From: JBNJFY01 sp051747265
GTDB lineage: Bacteria > Bacteroidota > Rhodothermia > Balneolales > Balneolaceae
Length of the DNA stretch: 64,000 bases
Direction of reading: 5' to 3'
NCBI GenBank assembly: GCA_051747265.1
Contig: JBNJFY010000001.1
Location: 1 to 64,000 of the forward strand
Positions 1 through 8,307 of the stretch are shown piece by piece; position 1 is the first letter of the stretch; the number at the start of each line of letters is the position of its first letter. The translations under genes were made by a program, and so were the position numbers. Below the pieces are notes generated by a model, which was not told the DNA's origin, made no database searches, and was given only the letters and a program-made list of their open reading frames with translations.

Positions 1-529
1 TTGCCACACCCGAGGACATATCACCAACTCTTGGTGGCCTTAACTTCTACTCCTCGGCCGCTCCCTTTGTAGAATTAGCGGCTGTACATCATTCACGGGT
101 CAGGCGACCCATGTGACATGTCTATCGGGTCGCCCGACCCGATTATCTGGTCGGTTGAAAGTTATGTTTGGGTGATTCGTCCTGAACAAGAATTGGCCTT
201 TTATTTTTCTAAATTCCAATTGCTCATCTTAAGCAAAAATATTCCGCGGGTCGGTCGATTCGCGGGACAGGTTAATCGAGTTGCCACACCTGATCACATA
301 TCACCAACTCTTGGTGGCCTTAACTTCTACTCCTCGGCCGCTCCCTTTGTAGAATTAGCGGCTGTACATCATTCACGGGTCAGGCGACCCGTGTGACATG
401 TCCTATCGGGTCGTTGATCCGATTTAAATAAGAAATGCGATAGAATTCCTAATATTATAACTACATCTTATTTTTTACACTTTTACATATGTTTCTTCAA
501 GAGAGTTAGTAGTGTAATTAGAATTGCGT

Positions 530-1162
530 ATGAACTTCTATCGTAGAAATCTTCCTCACTGGCAGCCACATGGTGCGCGTTATTTTATAACCTTCCGCTT
601 AGCAGGATCTCTCCCAAACCATGTTTTAGCTGAACTCAAACAAAACCAAGTCGATATACAAAGAGCTTTGGATAGTGATGAACTTTCCGATGAAGAGCGT
701 GAGCAGTTGTTTATAGAACAAAAAAAGATATTTCATAGTTATGCAAAGTATCTGGATCATAACTCAAATGGTCCACATTGGCTAAACCAAAAAAGAATCG
801 CACAATTGGTAGCTGATGCCATTCATTACCGAGACCAAAAAGTTTATGATCTGATTGCCTACTGTATCATGTCCAATCATGTTCACATAGTATTTAAACA
901 TCACCCGGATGTACATTCTGAATCAGAAACACCAATTACTGATATATTAAAATCTTTGAAATCCTACACTGGTAAACGTGCGAATATCCTGTTGGACCGT
1001 AAGGGGGCATTTTGGAAGCCGGAAAGTTATGATCGGGTGATTCGCAATGATCAAGAATTGGGTCGGATCATCAGATATACAATTAATAATCCCGTTAAAG
1101 CTGGATTAGTTGCAAATTGGAAAGATTGGCCTTATTCCTATTTATCACCAAAATTTTCTTAA
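530..1162 (+). CDS. REP-associated tyrosine transposase (RAYT, Y1/HUH family)
   Basis: Single-strand DNA transposase of the IS200/REP-associated group, expected to nick and join at hairpin repeats. Numbering from an alternative TTG at 524, the HUH motif is H119-V-H121 after CIMSN, and the likely nucleophile is Tyr148 in LKSYTGKR. The conserved C-terminal block reads FWKPESYDRVIR then NNPVKAGL. The ~210-aa length is normal for the family. I prefer the ATG at 530 because family members begin near the YRRNLPHW segment. The gene lies inside the hairpin array, with hairpins A and B ending ~100 bp upstream and hairpin A starting 9 bp after the stop. These hairpins are the natural candidates for its substrate. 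The frame appears intact. Confidence 0.9.
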   Translation: MNFYRRNLPHWQPHGARYFITFRLAGSLPNHVLAELKQNQVDIQRALDSDELSDEEREQLFIEQKKIFHSYAKYLDHNSNGPHWLNQKRIAQLVADAIHYRDQKVYDLIAYCIMSNHVHIVFKHHPDVHSESETPITDILKSLKSYTGKRANILLDRKGAFWKPESYDRVIRNDQELGRIIRYTINNPVKAGLVANWKDWPYSYLSPKFS

Positions 1163-1171
1163 CTGGAATAT

Positions 1172-1451
1172 CACGGGTCAGGCGACCCGTGTAACATGTC
1201 TATCGGGTCGATCGATCCGATTATCTGGTCGGTTGAAAGTTATGATCGGGTGGTTCGTCCTGAACAAGAATTGGCCTTTTATTTTTCTAAATTCCGATTG
1301 CTCATCTTAAGCAAAAATATTCTGCGGGTCGGTCGATCCGCGGGACAGGTCAATCGAATTGCCACACCCGAGGACATATCACCAACTCTTGGTGGCCTTA
1401 ACTTCTACTCCTCGGCCGCTCCCTTTGTAGAATTAGCGGCTGTACATCATT
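1172..1451. repeat. Array unit 3 with deleted RAYT 3' remnant
   Basis: This unit directly follows the RAYT gene. At about 1233-1292 it carries a sequence matching the transposase from ESYDRV..., with a deletion joining EQEL directly to a segment matching the extreme C-terminus (AFYFSKF versus SYLSPKF). Reading frame is kept across the join. The other units hold the same remnant with ESYVWVIR. The unit is therefore probably a non-autonomous derivative of the RAYT element plus an extra hairpin and spacer. Confidence 0.75.
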
Positions 1452-1992
1452 CACGGGTCAGGCGACCCGTGTGACATGTCTATCGGGTCGATCGACCCGA
1501 TTATCTGGTCGGTTGAAAGTTATGTTTGGGTGATTCGTCCTGAACAAGAATTGGCCTTTTATTTTTCTAAATTCCGATTGCTCATCTTAAGCAAAAATAT
1601 TCCGCGGGTCGGGCGATCCGCGGGACAGGTCAATCGAGTTGCCACACCTGATCACATATCACCAACTCTTGGTGGCCTTAACTTCTACTCCTCGGCCGCT
1701 CCCTTTGTAGAATTAGCGGTTGTACATCATTCACGGGTCAGGCGACCCGTGTGACATGTCTATCGGGTCGCCCGACCCGATTATCTGGTCGGTTGAAAGT
1801 TATGTTTGGGTGATTCGTCCTGAACAAGAATTGGCCTTTTATTTTTCTAAATTCCGATTGCTCATCTTAAGCAAAAATATTCCGCGGGTCGGGCGATCTG
1901 CGGGACAGGTCAATCGAATTGCCACACCCGAGGACATATCACCAACTCTTGTTGGCCTTAACTTCTACTCCTCGGCCGCTCCCTTTGTAGAA

Positions 1993-3393
1993 TTAGCGGC
2001 TGTCATTAATCAGCTGGCCACTGAGGCGAAGGAGTTCTATTTCAGCGGATTTGGCTTGATAGCGGGCGGTAATCAATCTGCTTTGGGCGGAGATGAACGT
2101 GCGCTGGGCTTCGCGTAATTCGATGAAGTTGATGGTACCCAGCTCGAAACGTTCCAAGGCGATGTCTAACGATTTTTGGGCATAGGTGAGATTCTCTTCT
2201 TCCAGCTCAATCAAACGCAAACCTTGCTGATAGGATGTGTAGGCAGCTAATAAATCTGATTCGATCTGGTTATGTAGCTGTTCCTGAAGCAATTGTTGGT
2301 TCTGAGCGCTAATTCTCGCGTTCTCCAACCGGCGATTGAGATTTAGCCCATCAAACAAATTGATCTGTGCGGTAACCCCCACGTTAAAACCATCCGATTG
2401 ACTAAATTCCACAAAACCGGCACCTGATTCATTTTTCGTGATGCCATATCCGGCCTGCAACCCAATACGTGGATAACGTTCAGCTTTAAGCTCTTTGATC
2501 TCTAATTGAGCGACCTCTTCGTTAATTCGGGCGATATTCAGATCGACATTTCCGCTCAACGCCTGATCCAATAGTTCACTCATCTGTAAACCGGTGGCCA
2601 CCTCAATTTCATCTTTTACGGCAAAGCCCAGATCTGAGTCTCTACCCAGTAATTGGTTCAACGCCACTTTAGCATTTTCCAAGTCGGTCATTCCCTGCAT
2701 TAGCGCAGCTTGATCGGCATTATAAGCGGTCTGAGCCTGCAACAGCTCATATTCGGATCCCGATCCCAAATCTAACTTGGATTGCGCAATTTCAATGCGT
2801 TTGGCGGAAACTTCCAAGGTATTTCGCAATACTTCCACCGTGGTTTGCAGTTGCACAATTTGTGTGTACCCTCTGATTATGGTTGCCATGGTGGATTCAA
2901 TCTGAGAACGCAACTGCTGATCACCACGATTCTCTAGCTGCTGCAAACGATCACCCACAGCAAACATCTTGAGCCCATCAAAAACAGTCCAATTCAGATC
3001 TACACTGGCGTTTTTGGTGGTGGACTCGGCCCCTTGAATATCTCGATCCGGAATGCTGGGGCTGCTGTAGGAGGTATTTGAGTTTTCAACTCGTTTGGAG
3101 TACCCACCGGAAGCTGCTAAGGTAGGCAACATTCCAGCATTTCCTGGAGTATTATTATTTTTCTGGATATCAGCATCGTTACGAGCTATCCGGATGCCAT
3201 AGTTTTGATCCATCCCAATAGCTACAGCGTCTTCCAGCGATAGCGTATCCCCCACCATCTGATCCTGAGGTGCCGGACGGCTGAGATTCTCTGTATCCTG
3301 GGCATTACTAACCAGTCCCCATCCCATAATTAAGAGGACTAAACAGAGTCTACTTATCCACATTCGGTATGCTTTTGATCGATCACTTATCAT
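1993..3393 (-). CDS. TolC-family outer-membrane efflux protein
   Basis: Outer-membrane channel of a tripartite efflux pump. An N-terminal signal segment (LCLVLLIMGWGLVSNAQ) is followed by two internally related halves rich in coiled coil, as in the TolC/OEP family; 466 aa is typical. It is the last gene of an operon reading adaptor (7696-6581), RND pump (6559-3440), channel, with a 46-bp gap to the pump gene. The last two codons and the TAA stop lie in the edge of the 280-bp repeat array (1993-2003), so the natural 3' end may have been remodelled or copied by the repeat. Confidence 0.92.
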   Translation of the reverse strand: MISDRSKAYRMWISRLCLVLLIMGWGLVSNAQDTENLSRPAPQDQMVGDTLSLEDAVAIGMDQNYGIRIARNDADIQKNNNTPGNAGMLPTLAASGGYSKRVENSNTSYSSPSIPDRDIQGAESTTKNASVDLNWTVFDGLKMFAVGDRLQQLENRGDQQLRSQIESTMATIIRGYTQIVQLQTTVEVLRNTLEVSAKRIEIAQSKLDLGSGSEYELLQAQTAYNADQAALMQGMTDLENAKVALNQLLGRDSDLGFAVKDEIEVATGLQMSELLDQALSGNVDLNIARINEEVAQLEIKELKAERYPRIGLQAGYGITKNESGAGFVEFSQSDGFNVGVTAQINLFDGLNLNRRLENARISAQNQQLLQEQLHNQIESDLLAAYTSYQQGLRLIELEEENLTYAQKSLDIALERFELGTINFIELREAQRTFISAQSRLITARYQAKSAEIELLRLSGQLINDSR

Positions 3394-3439
3394 AATTACT
3401 GTTAAACTCTACTCTTTTCTTGGTGCTTCGATCATATCG

Positions 3440-6400
3440 TTACGCTGTTTCGGTGTCCAGTTGGGCTTTGCGTAACAATTCTCGTTCTCGTTCGGGCGTC
3501 ATATCGATTTTCGACTTACTCGCATCCGCTCTGGATAAATAGGAATATAGCGCGGGAATTACATAAAGTGTTAACGTACTTCCTACAATCAATCCTCCAA
3601 TTACCGCGATTCCCATGGAGGTTCGGCTCTGCGCTCCGGCTCCGATGGCCAATGCAATCGGCAAAATACCCAATACTGTTGATGTAGTCGTCATCAAAAT
3701 GGGTCGGAAACGAGCAACCGAGGCATCCAAAATGGCTTCCCAAAGCGTCAAGCCCTGCTCTTTACGCTGATTGGCGAATTCAACAATTAAAATTCCGTTT
3801 TTGGTCACCAAACCAATAAGCATAATCATCCCGATCTGGCTGAAGATGTTCAGCGTTTGGTTGAAGTACCAAAGCGAAATTAAAGCTCCGGCCAGCGCCA
3901 GCGGAACGGTCAACATGATGATGAATGGATCTCGAAAGCTCTCAAATTGAGCAGCCAGCACCAGATAAACCAGCAATAGTGCCAGTACGAATATGAATAG
4001 CAAGTTGGACGAACTCTCTACGAAGTCACGGGACGGGCCATCCAACGAAGTCTGGAACCGATCATCCAAGACGCTATTGGCAATATCATCCATCACCTGG
4101 ATGCCTTCCCCGATGGTTAAACCGGGTGCCAGTTGTGCTTCGATAGTCGCTGAGGCAAAGCGATTAAAGCGGTACAGTTGCGGTGGTGTGGCTTGTTCTT
4201 TCACCGTCACCAAGTTGTCCAACTGGATCAGATCACCGGCGGAATTTCTCACAAAAAGCGTTTTTAAATCCACCGGTTCATCCCGGTTTTCTCGCTGCAT
4301 CTGGCCGATGACATAATACTGCTTACCTTTCATGATAAATTCATCGAAACGTTGACCACTGAGTGACAATTGCAGTGTTTGGGCGATATCCCGGGTGGAT
4401 ACTCCCAGACTTTGGGCACGTTCGCGATTGATCTCTACCTGTAACTCAGGTTTGTTGAACTTCAGGTTCACGTTGGCAAACACAAAATTGGGATCATCAT
4501 TGGCGGCTTGCAAAAATTCCGGAATGACCTCTTTTAATTGTTCATTAGTTTGGGCTTGAATCACATACTGTATGGGTAATCCACCACCCCGACCACCAAT
4601 AGACTGCTCTTGCGATACGAAGGTTCGAGCCCCGCTTAACCGGTTCACCATGTTTTGCATATAGTCGGCAATCTGCATCTGACTGCGCTCTCGTTCGGCC
4701 GGATCACTGAGTATTGCGAACGCGAAGCCAGAATTGACCGAACTAGATGCTCCAAATCCAGGTGAAGTTACTGAAATTACCGCTGCTGTTTCGGGCACGC
4801 TATCCTGAACCATCCCAACTAGTTGATCCATGTAGCGATCCATATACTCAAATGACGCTCCCTCCGGAGCTGCTGCAAACATGCGTACCCGGCTTCGATC
4901 TTCCAGCGGTGCCAGCTCTTTAGGAAGGCTGACGAAAAGCAAGTAAATAGCTCCCAAACACAGTGCCATAACCGGAAGCGCCAACCAGCGCTGATTCATA
5001 AACCCTTCCAAGGTGGAACGATACATACCGTTGAGCCACTTGAAGAACGGCTCGGTTTTATAGTAAAACCAGCTGTGCCCCTGACTGTTATCCAACAGTT
5101 TACTAGACAACATCGGGGTGAGTGTTAACGCCACAAATGTAGAGATGACCACCGCCCCAGCGATCACCATCCCAAATTCCCGGAACAGCCGACCGGTTTG
5201 ACCACCCAAAAATAAAATGGGCATAAATACAGCCACCAAAGAGATGGAGGTAGCCAATACCGCAAAAAAGATCTCGCGAGCTCCAATAATACCCGCCTCG
5301 ATGGGATCAAAACCTTGCTCGATCTTGGCATAAATATTCTCAAGTACCACAATGGCGTCATCCACCACCAACCCGATAGCCAAGACCAGTGCTAACAGAG
5401 TTAACACATTGATAGAAAAGTTCGCCATATACATGACGAAAAAAGCTCCAATCAAGGCGATAGGAATCACTACAATGGGGATTAAAGTCGAACGCCAATC
5501 CCGTAAAAAGAAGAAAATAATCAGGATCACCAGGCCAAGTGCGATAAAAATAGTAGTCTGCACTTCGTCAATAGAAGCCCGTACGTAATCAGTCGAATCA
5601 AAACCGATCCCCAGTTCAATATCCGCGGGCAGATCTTTTTTGATAATGTCCAGACGGCGGTAAAACTCATCCGTAATAGCAATCTGATTGGCTCCCGGCT
5701 GTGGTCGTAGCACAACCCCTACCATAGGCACACCGTTACGTTTTAAAACGGTGCGTTCATTTTCGGGACCCAGCTCAGCGTAACCGATATCCTGGAAGCG
5801 AATAACCCGGCCTTCCTGTTCTCGAATAATCAGATTGTTGAACTCTTCGGCCTCAACCAAACGCCCCATGGTACGCACAGTCAGTTCGGTATTTTCACCC
5901 TCGATCCGGCCGGAGGGTAATTCCACATTTTCTCTGCTCAGAGCATTAAGCACATCCAGTGGAGTCAGACCATAAGCGGCCAGTTTGATGGGATCCATCC
6001 ACAAACGCATAGAGTAGCGCTTTTCCCCCCAGATATCCACACTACTCACCCCTTGGATAGTTTGCAGGCGCTCTTTGAAGGTGTTGATGGCTAGATCAGT
6101 TAGATCCAACAGGTTGCGTTTATCGCTTTTCACATTCAAAAACACAATGGGGCGAGAGTCGGCATCTGCTTTACTGATAATGGGGGGATCAGCATCGGGG
6201 GGCAAACTTCGACGCGCCCGAGAGACTTTATCGCGCACATCGTTGGCGGCGGTTTCCAAGTCTACATCCAAATCAAATTCTACGGTCAACGTACTGCGAC
6301 CTTCCCGGCTTACCGAGGTCAGGGTGCGAATTCCGGCTACCCCGTTCACCGATTCTTCCAACGGTTCGGTAATTTGCGATTCTATCACATCGGCATTGGC

Positions 6401-6559
6401 GCCGGTATAGGAAGTACTTACTGATATAATCGGCGGATCCACGGAGGGATACTCACGTACCCCCAGGTAGTTATAACTGATCACCCCAAATAGAATAATC
6501 ACCAGGGAAAATACGGTGGCCAGGACCGGACGACGTATGCTAAGGGACGAAAGACTCAT
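3440..6559 (-). CDS. RND efflux permease, AcrB/HAE1-like
   Basis: Inner-membrane proton-driven drug exporter of 1039 aa, full length for the HAE1 class. It begins with the typical short cytoplasmic segment (LSIRRPVLATVF) and TM1. TM4 carries the proton-relay aspartate pair in GLVVDDAIVVLEN, followed by FMPILFLGG. The second half repeats the fold, with TM segments near IFVLALLLVYLVLAAQFESF and GLVTKNGILIVEF. It is co-transcribed with the adaptor (21 bp upstream) and TolC. A GGAG-like ribosome site precedes the ATG. The substrate cannot be told from sequence. Confidence 0.95.
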   Translation of the reverse strand: MSLSSLSIRRPVLATVFSLVIILFGVISYNYLGVREYPSVDPPIISVSTSYTGANADVIESQITEPLEESVNGVAGIRTLTSVSREGRSTLTVEFDLDVDLETAANDVRDKVSRARRSLPPDADPPIISKADADSRPIVFLNVKSDKRNLLDLTDLAINTFKERLQTIQGVSSVDIWGEKRYSMRLWMDPIKLAAYGLTPLDVLNALSRENVELPSGRIEGENTELTVRTMGRLVEAEEFNNLIIREQEGRVIRFQDIGYAELGPENERTVLKRNGVPMVGVVLRPQPGANQIAITDEFYRRLDIIKKDLPADIELGIGFDSTDYVRASIDEVQTTIFIALGLVILIIFFFLRDWRSTLIPIVVIPIALIGAFFVMYMANFSINVLTLLALVLAIGLVVDDAIVVLENIYAKIEQGFDPIEAGIIGAREIFFAVLATSISLVAVFMPILFLGGQTGRLFREFGMVIAGAVVISTFVALTLTPMLSSKLLDNSQGHSWFYYKTEPFFKWLNGMYRSTLEGFMNQRWLALPVMALCLGAIYLLFVSLPKELAPLEDRSRVRMFAAAPEGASFEYMDRYMDQLVGMVQDSVPETAAVISVTSPGFGASSSVNSGFAFAILSDPAERERSQMQIADYMQNMVNRLSGARTFVSQEQSIGGRGGGLPIQYVIQAQTNEQLKEVIPEFLQAANDDPNFVFANVNLKFNKPELQVEINRERAQSLGVSTRDIAQTLQLSLSGQRFDEFIMKGKQYYVIGQMQRENRDEPVDLKTLFVRNSAGDLIQLDNLVTVKEQATPPQLYRFNRFASATIEAQLAPGLTIGEGIQVMDDIANSVLDDRFQTSLDGPSRDFVESSSNLLFIFVLALLLVYLVLAAQFESFRDPFIIMLTVPLALAGALISLWYFNQTLNIFSQIGMIMLIGLVTKNGILIVEFANQRKEQGLTLWEAILDASVARFRPILMTTTSTVLGILPIALAIGAGAQSRTSMGIAVIGGLIVGSTLTLYVIPALYSYLSRADASKSKIDMTPERERELLRKAQLDTETA

Positions 6560-6580
6560 ATCGTAGTGCGCTCCAATAGG

Positions 6581-7696
6581 TTATTTACTAGCGGTAGAAA
6601 TTTCATCAGCCACATCCAGAGTGGAATCAATGGAGTTGAACTGAACGGCCGTTCCCTCCCGAACTTGCAACAGACCGGTGGTCAACACGGTATCGCCCAT
6701 GGATAATCCATCCAAGACCTGCACGGCTTTCTCGGTGCGGATGCCTGTAGTAACCGGAACTGAAACCGCTTTCCCCGAGCGACTGACAAACACCTTCTGT
6801 CCATTCAGTTCGGGTATCAACGCGATACTGGGTATCATTTTGGCATCATCATAAGTTTGGAGGATCAACTGTATATCGGCAAAAGCCCCGGGTAAAAGTA
6901 TATTCTCCTCATTATCGCTGATCGCCCGCAGTGAAACGGTTCGGGTTTGGGTATCAATTTTAGGTTCAACAGCGTAAATCTCCCCTTCAAATGTTTGATT
7001 CACCCCTTGCACCGTGAAGGTCACTTTTTTTCCTTTTTCAATCTGATAGGCATAGCGTTCAGGAATGGAGAAATCGATCTTTACCGGCTGGATATCCTGC
7101 AATCCGGCTATTCGTGTTGTAGGGCTTATATAATCTCCTTCACTCACATATTTCAACCCGATGATTCCCTCAAAAGGGGCACGAATTTCGGATTTATCAA
7201 TTTGGGCATCAATTAAAGCCAGCTCCGATTTCAAAACGTTTACTTCGTTCAGAGTCGCTTCATAATCCTCCTGGCTGATACCACCTTTTTCCAACAATCG
7301 TGATTGACGCTCCTCGCGTTTTTCGGCCAGGGAAAGTCGATATTGAGTGCGTTGTCGCTGTGCTTGCAGTTCGCTATCGTTAATCTTTAACAGTATCTGC
7401 CCCTTAGAAACGGTTTGCCCTTCCTCGAAATAGATATCGGTGATTTTACCCGAGCTCTCGCTAAGCAGCTCAACCTCTTCATTAGCCAGAATGGTCCCGG
7501 TGGTAAATATTTTGTCTTCGATATACTGCGGATTGATCACATACCCATCCACAAATACCGCACTTGGTTGTGAGGATCCGGACTGCTGCTGAGTACCAGA
7601 ATCGGAAAATAGCGGCTTCACTTTCGGATAGGCAAGAGCACCCAATACGAGTACCACCGCCACAATAATTAAAATGCGCTTGGTCATTAATTGCAT
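6581..7696 (-). CDS. HlyD/AcrA-type periplasmic adaptor (RND membrane fusion protein)
   Basis: Adaptor subunit linking the RND pump to TolC, 371 aa. An N-terminal membrane anchor (ILIIVAVVLVLGALAYP) is followed by a lipoyl/barrel-sandwich half (SESSGKITDIYFEEGQTV), a helical hairpin (about residues 105-165), the second lipoyl half (IRAPFEGIIGLKYVSEGDY) and the beta-barrel and membrane-proximal domains. It is first in a three-gene operon with pump and channel. The start could be the ATG at 7696 or the one three codons in. A ~170-bp gap separates it from the thioredoxin terminator upstream, so it probably has its own promoter. Confidence 0.93.
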   Translation of the reverse strand: MQLMTKRILIIVAVVLVLGALAYPKVKPLFSDSGTQQQSGSSQPSAVFVDGYVINPQYIEDKIFTTGTILANEEVELLSESSGKITDIYFEEGQTVSKGQILLKINDSELQAQRQRTQYRLSLAEKREERQSRLLEKGGISQEDYEATLNEVNVLKSELALIDAQIDKSEIRAPFEGIIGLKYVSEGDYISPTTRIAGLQDIQPVKIDFSIPERYAYQIEKGKKVTFTVQGVNQTFEGEIYAVEPKIDTQTRTVSLRAISDNEENILLPGAFADIQLILQTYDDAKMIPSIALIPELNGQKVFVSRSGKAVSVPVTTGIRTEKAVQVLDGLSMGDTVLTTGLLQVREGTAVQFNSIDSTLDVADEISTASK

Positions 7697-7813
7697 GGAA
7701 TTACGATGTAAAACTATCTGATCTTAAACGAACGGTTAAAACTAAGGGATAGTTCTGTGTCGTTCTTTTTGCTAATGTAAAAACATGTGATGCTTCGCCC
7801 GACATCCCCAACG

Positions 7814-7843
7814 AAAAAAAGGCGATCCGAGTTTCGGATCGCC
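7814..7843 (-). terminator. Rho-independent terminator of the thioredoxin gene
   Basis: A perfect 10-bp stem (GGCGATCCGA / TCGGATCGCC, 7821-7843) with a 3-nt loop. On the minus strand it is followed by seven T residues (7820-7814). It lies 25 bp beyond the thioredoxin stop codon. Confidence 0.92.
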
Positions 7844-7868
7844 TTCTAAAATTGGTGCGTTGCAGAAA

Positions 7869-8198
7869 TCAATTCTGCAATTGGGCATCCAGTTGCTTCT
7901 TAAGTTGCGTCTTGGGAACCGCACCCACTACTTGATCAACCACTTCACCATTTTTAAAGATCAACAGCGAAGGAATGCTACGGATCCCATATTTCTGGGA
8001 TATACTGGGATTTTCGTCCACATTCACTTTTCCGATTTTGGCTTTTCCTTCATATTCAACGGCCATCTCTTTTACGATAGGTCCAATCATGCGGCAAGGG
8101 CCACACCATTCTGCCCAGAAATCTACCAACACAGGTAGATCGCTGTTCACTACTTCGCTATCGAAATTATCATCGGTAAATTTTACTGGTTCTGCCAT
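7869..8198 (-). CDS. trxA: Thioredoxin
   Basis: Cytoplasmic disulfide reductase, 109 aa. It shows the redox motif WCGPC in FWAEWCGPCRM (about residues 28-38) and the cis-proline segment RSIPSLLIFKNG. No signal peptide is present, so it is a cytosolic TrxA rather than a periplasmic TlpA-like protein. It is followed at once by a strong terminator. It lies ~110 bp downstream of dnaE on the same strand. Confidence 0.97.
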   Translation of the reverse strand: MAEPVKFTDDNFDSEVVNSDLPVLVDFWAEWCGPCRMIGPIVKEMAVEYEGKAKIGKVNVDENPSISQKYGIRSIPSLLIFKNGEVVDQVVGAVPKTQLKKQLDAQLQN

Positions 8199-8307
8199 AC
8201 TATTGGATATTGGTGATTGTGATTTGATTTATTCAACATTCAAGAATCGTCAAATATTGTCACTTAAGCACATAAATTATGCTTATAAGAGCCATTGCAT
8301 GGAATTA

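Larger units (their letters stand above)
1..2003. repeat. Tandem array of ~280-bp hairpin-bearing units around a RAYT gene
   Basis: Hairpin A (CACGGGTC AGGC GACCCGTG and variants) begins at 94, 374, 1172, 1452 and 1732. Spacing is 280 bp except 374 to 1172 (798 bp), which holds the transposase gene. About 10 bp after A comes hairpin B (ATCGGGTC....GACCCGAT, e.g. 124-143; at 1482-1501 a perfect 20-bp palindrome). Then come a short stretch resembling the 3' end of the transposase, hairpin C (CCGCGGGTCG..CGATCCGCGG, e.g. 244-266), and ~100 bp of spacer ending GCGGCTGT. The left end is cut by the window edge. The right end (1996-2003) merges into the last codons of the tolC-like gene. Units differ by only a few substitutions, so the amplification looks recent. 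Each unit holds a 92-codon open frame ending one base before the next unit's ATG; I treat these as by-products. Confidence 0.9.

Noticed and set aside
530..1162. RAYT as the mobiliser of R1/R2 doublets
   Set aside because: Its flanking hairpins (GGGTC..GACCC) do not resemble R1/R2; RAYTs usually act on the repeat that flanks them.
1..2003. CRISPR array
   Set aside because: The repeat period is 280 bp with nearly identical units and hairpins; there are no short repeats with unique spacers.
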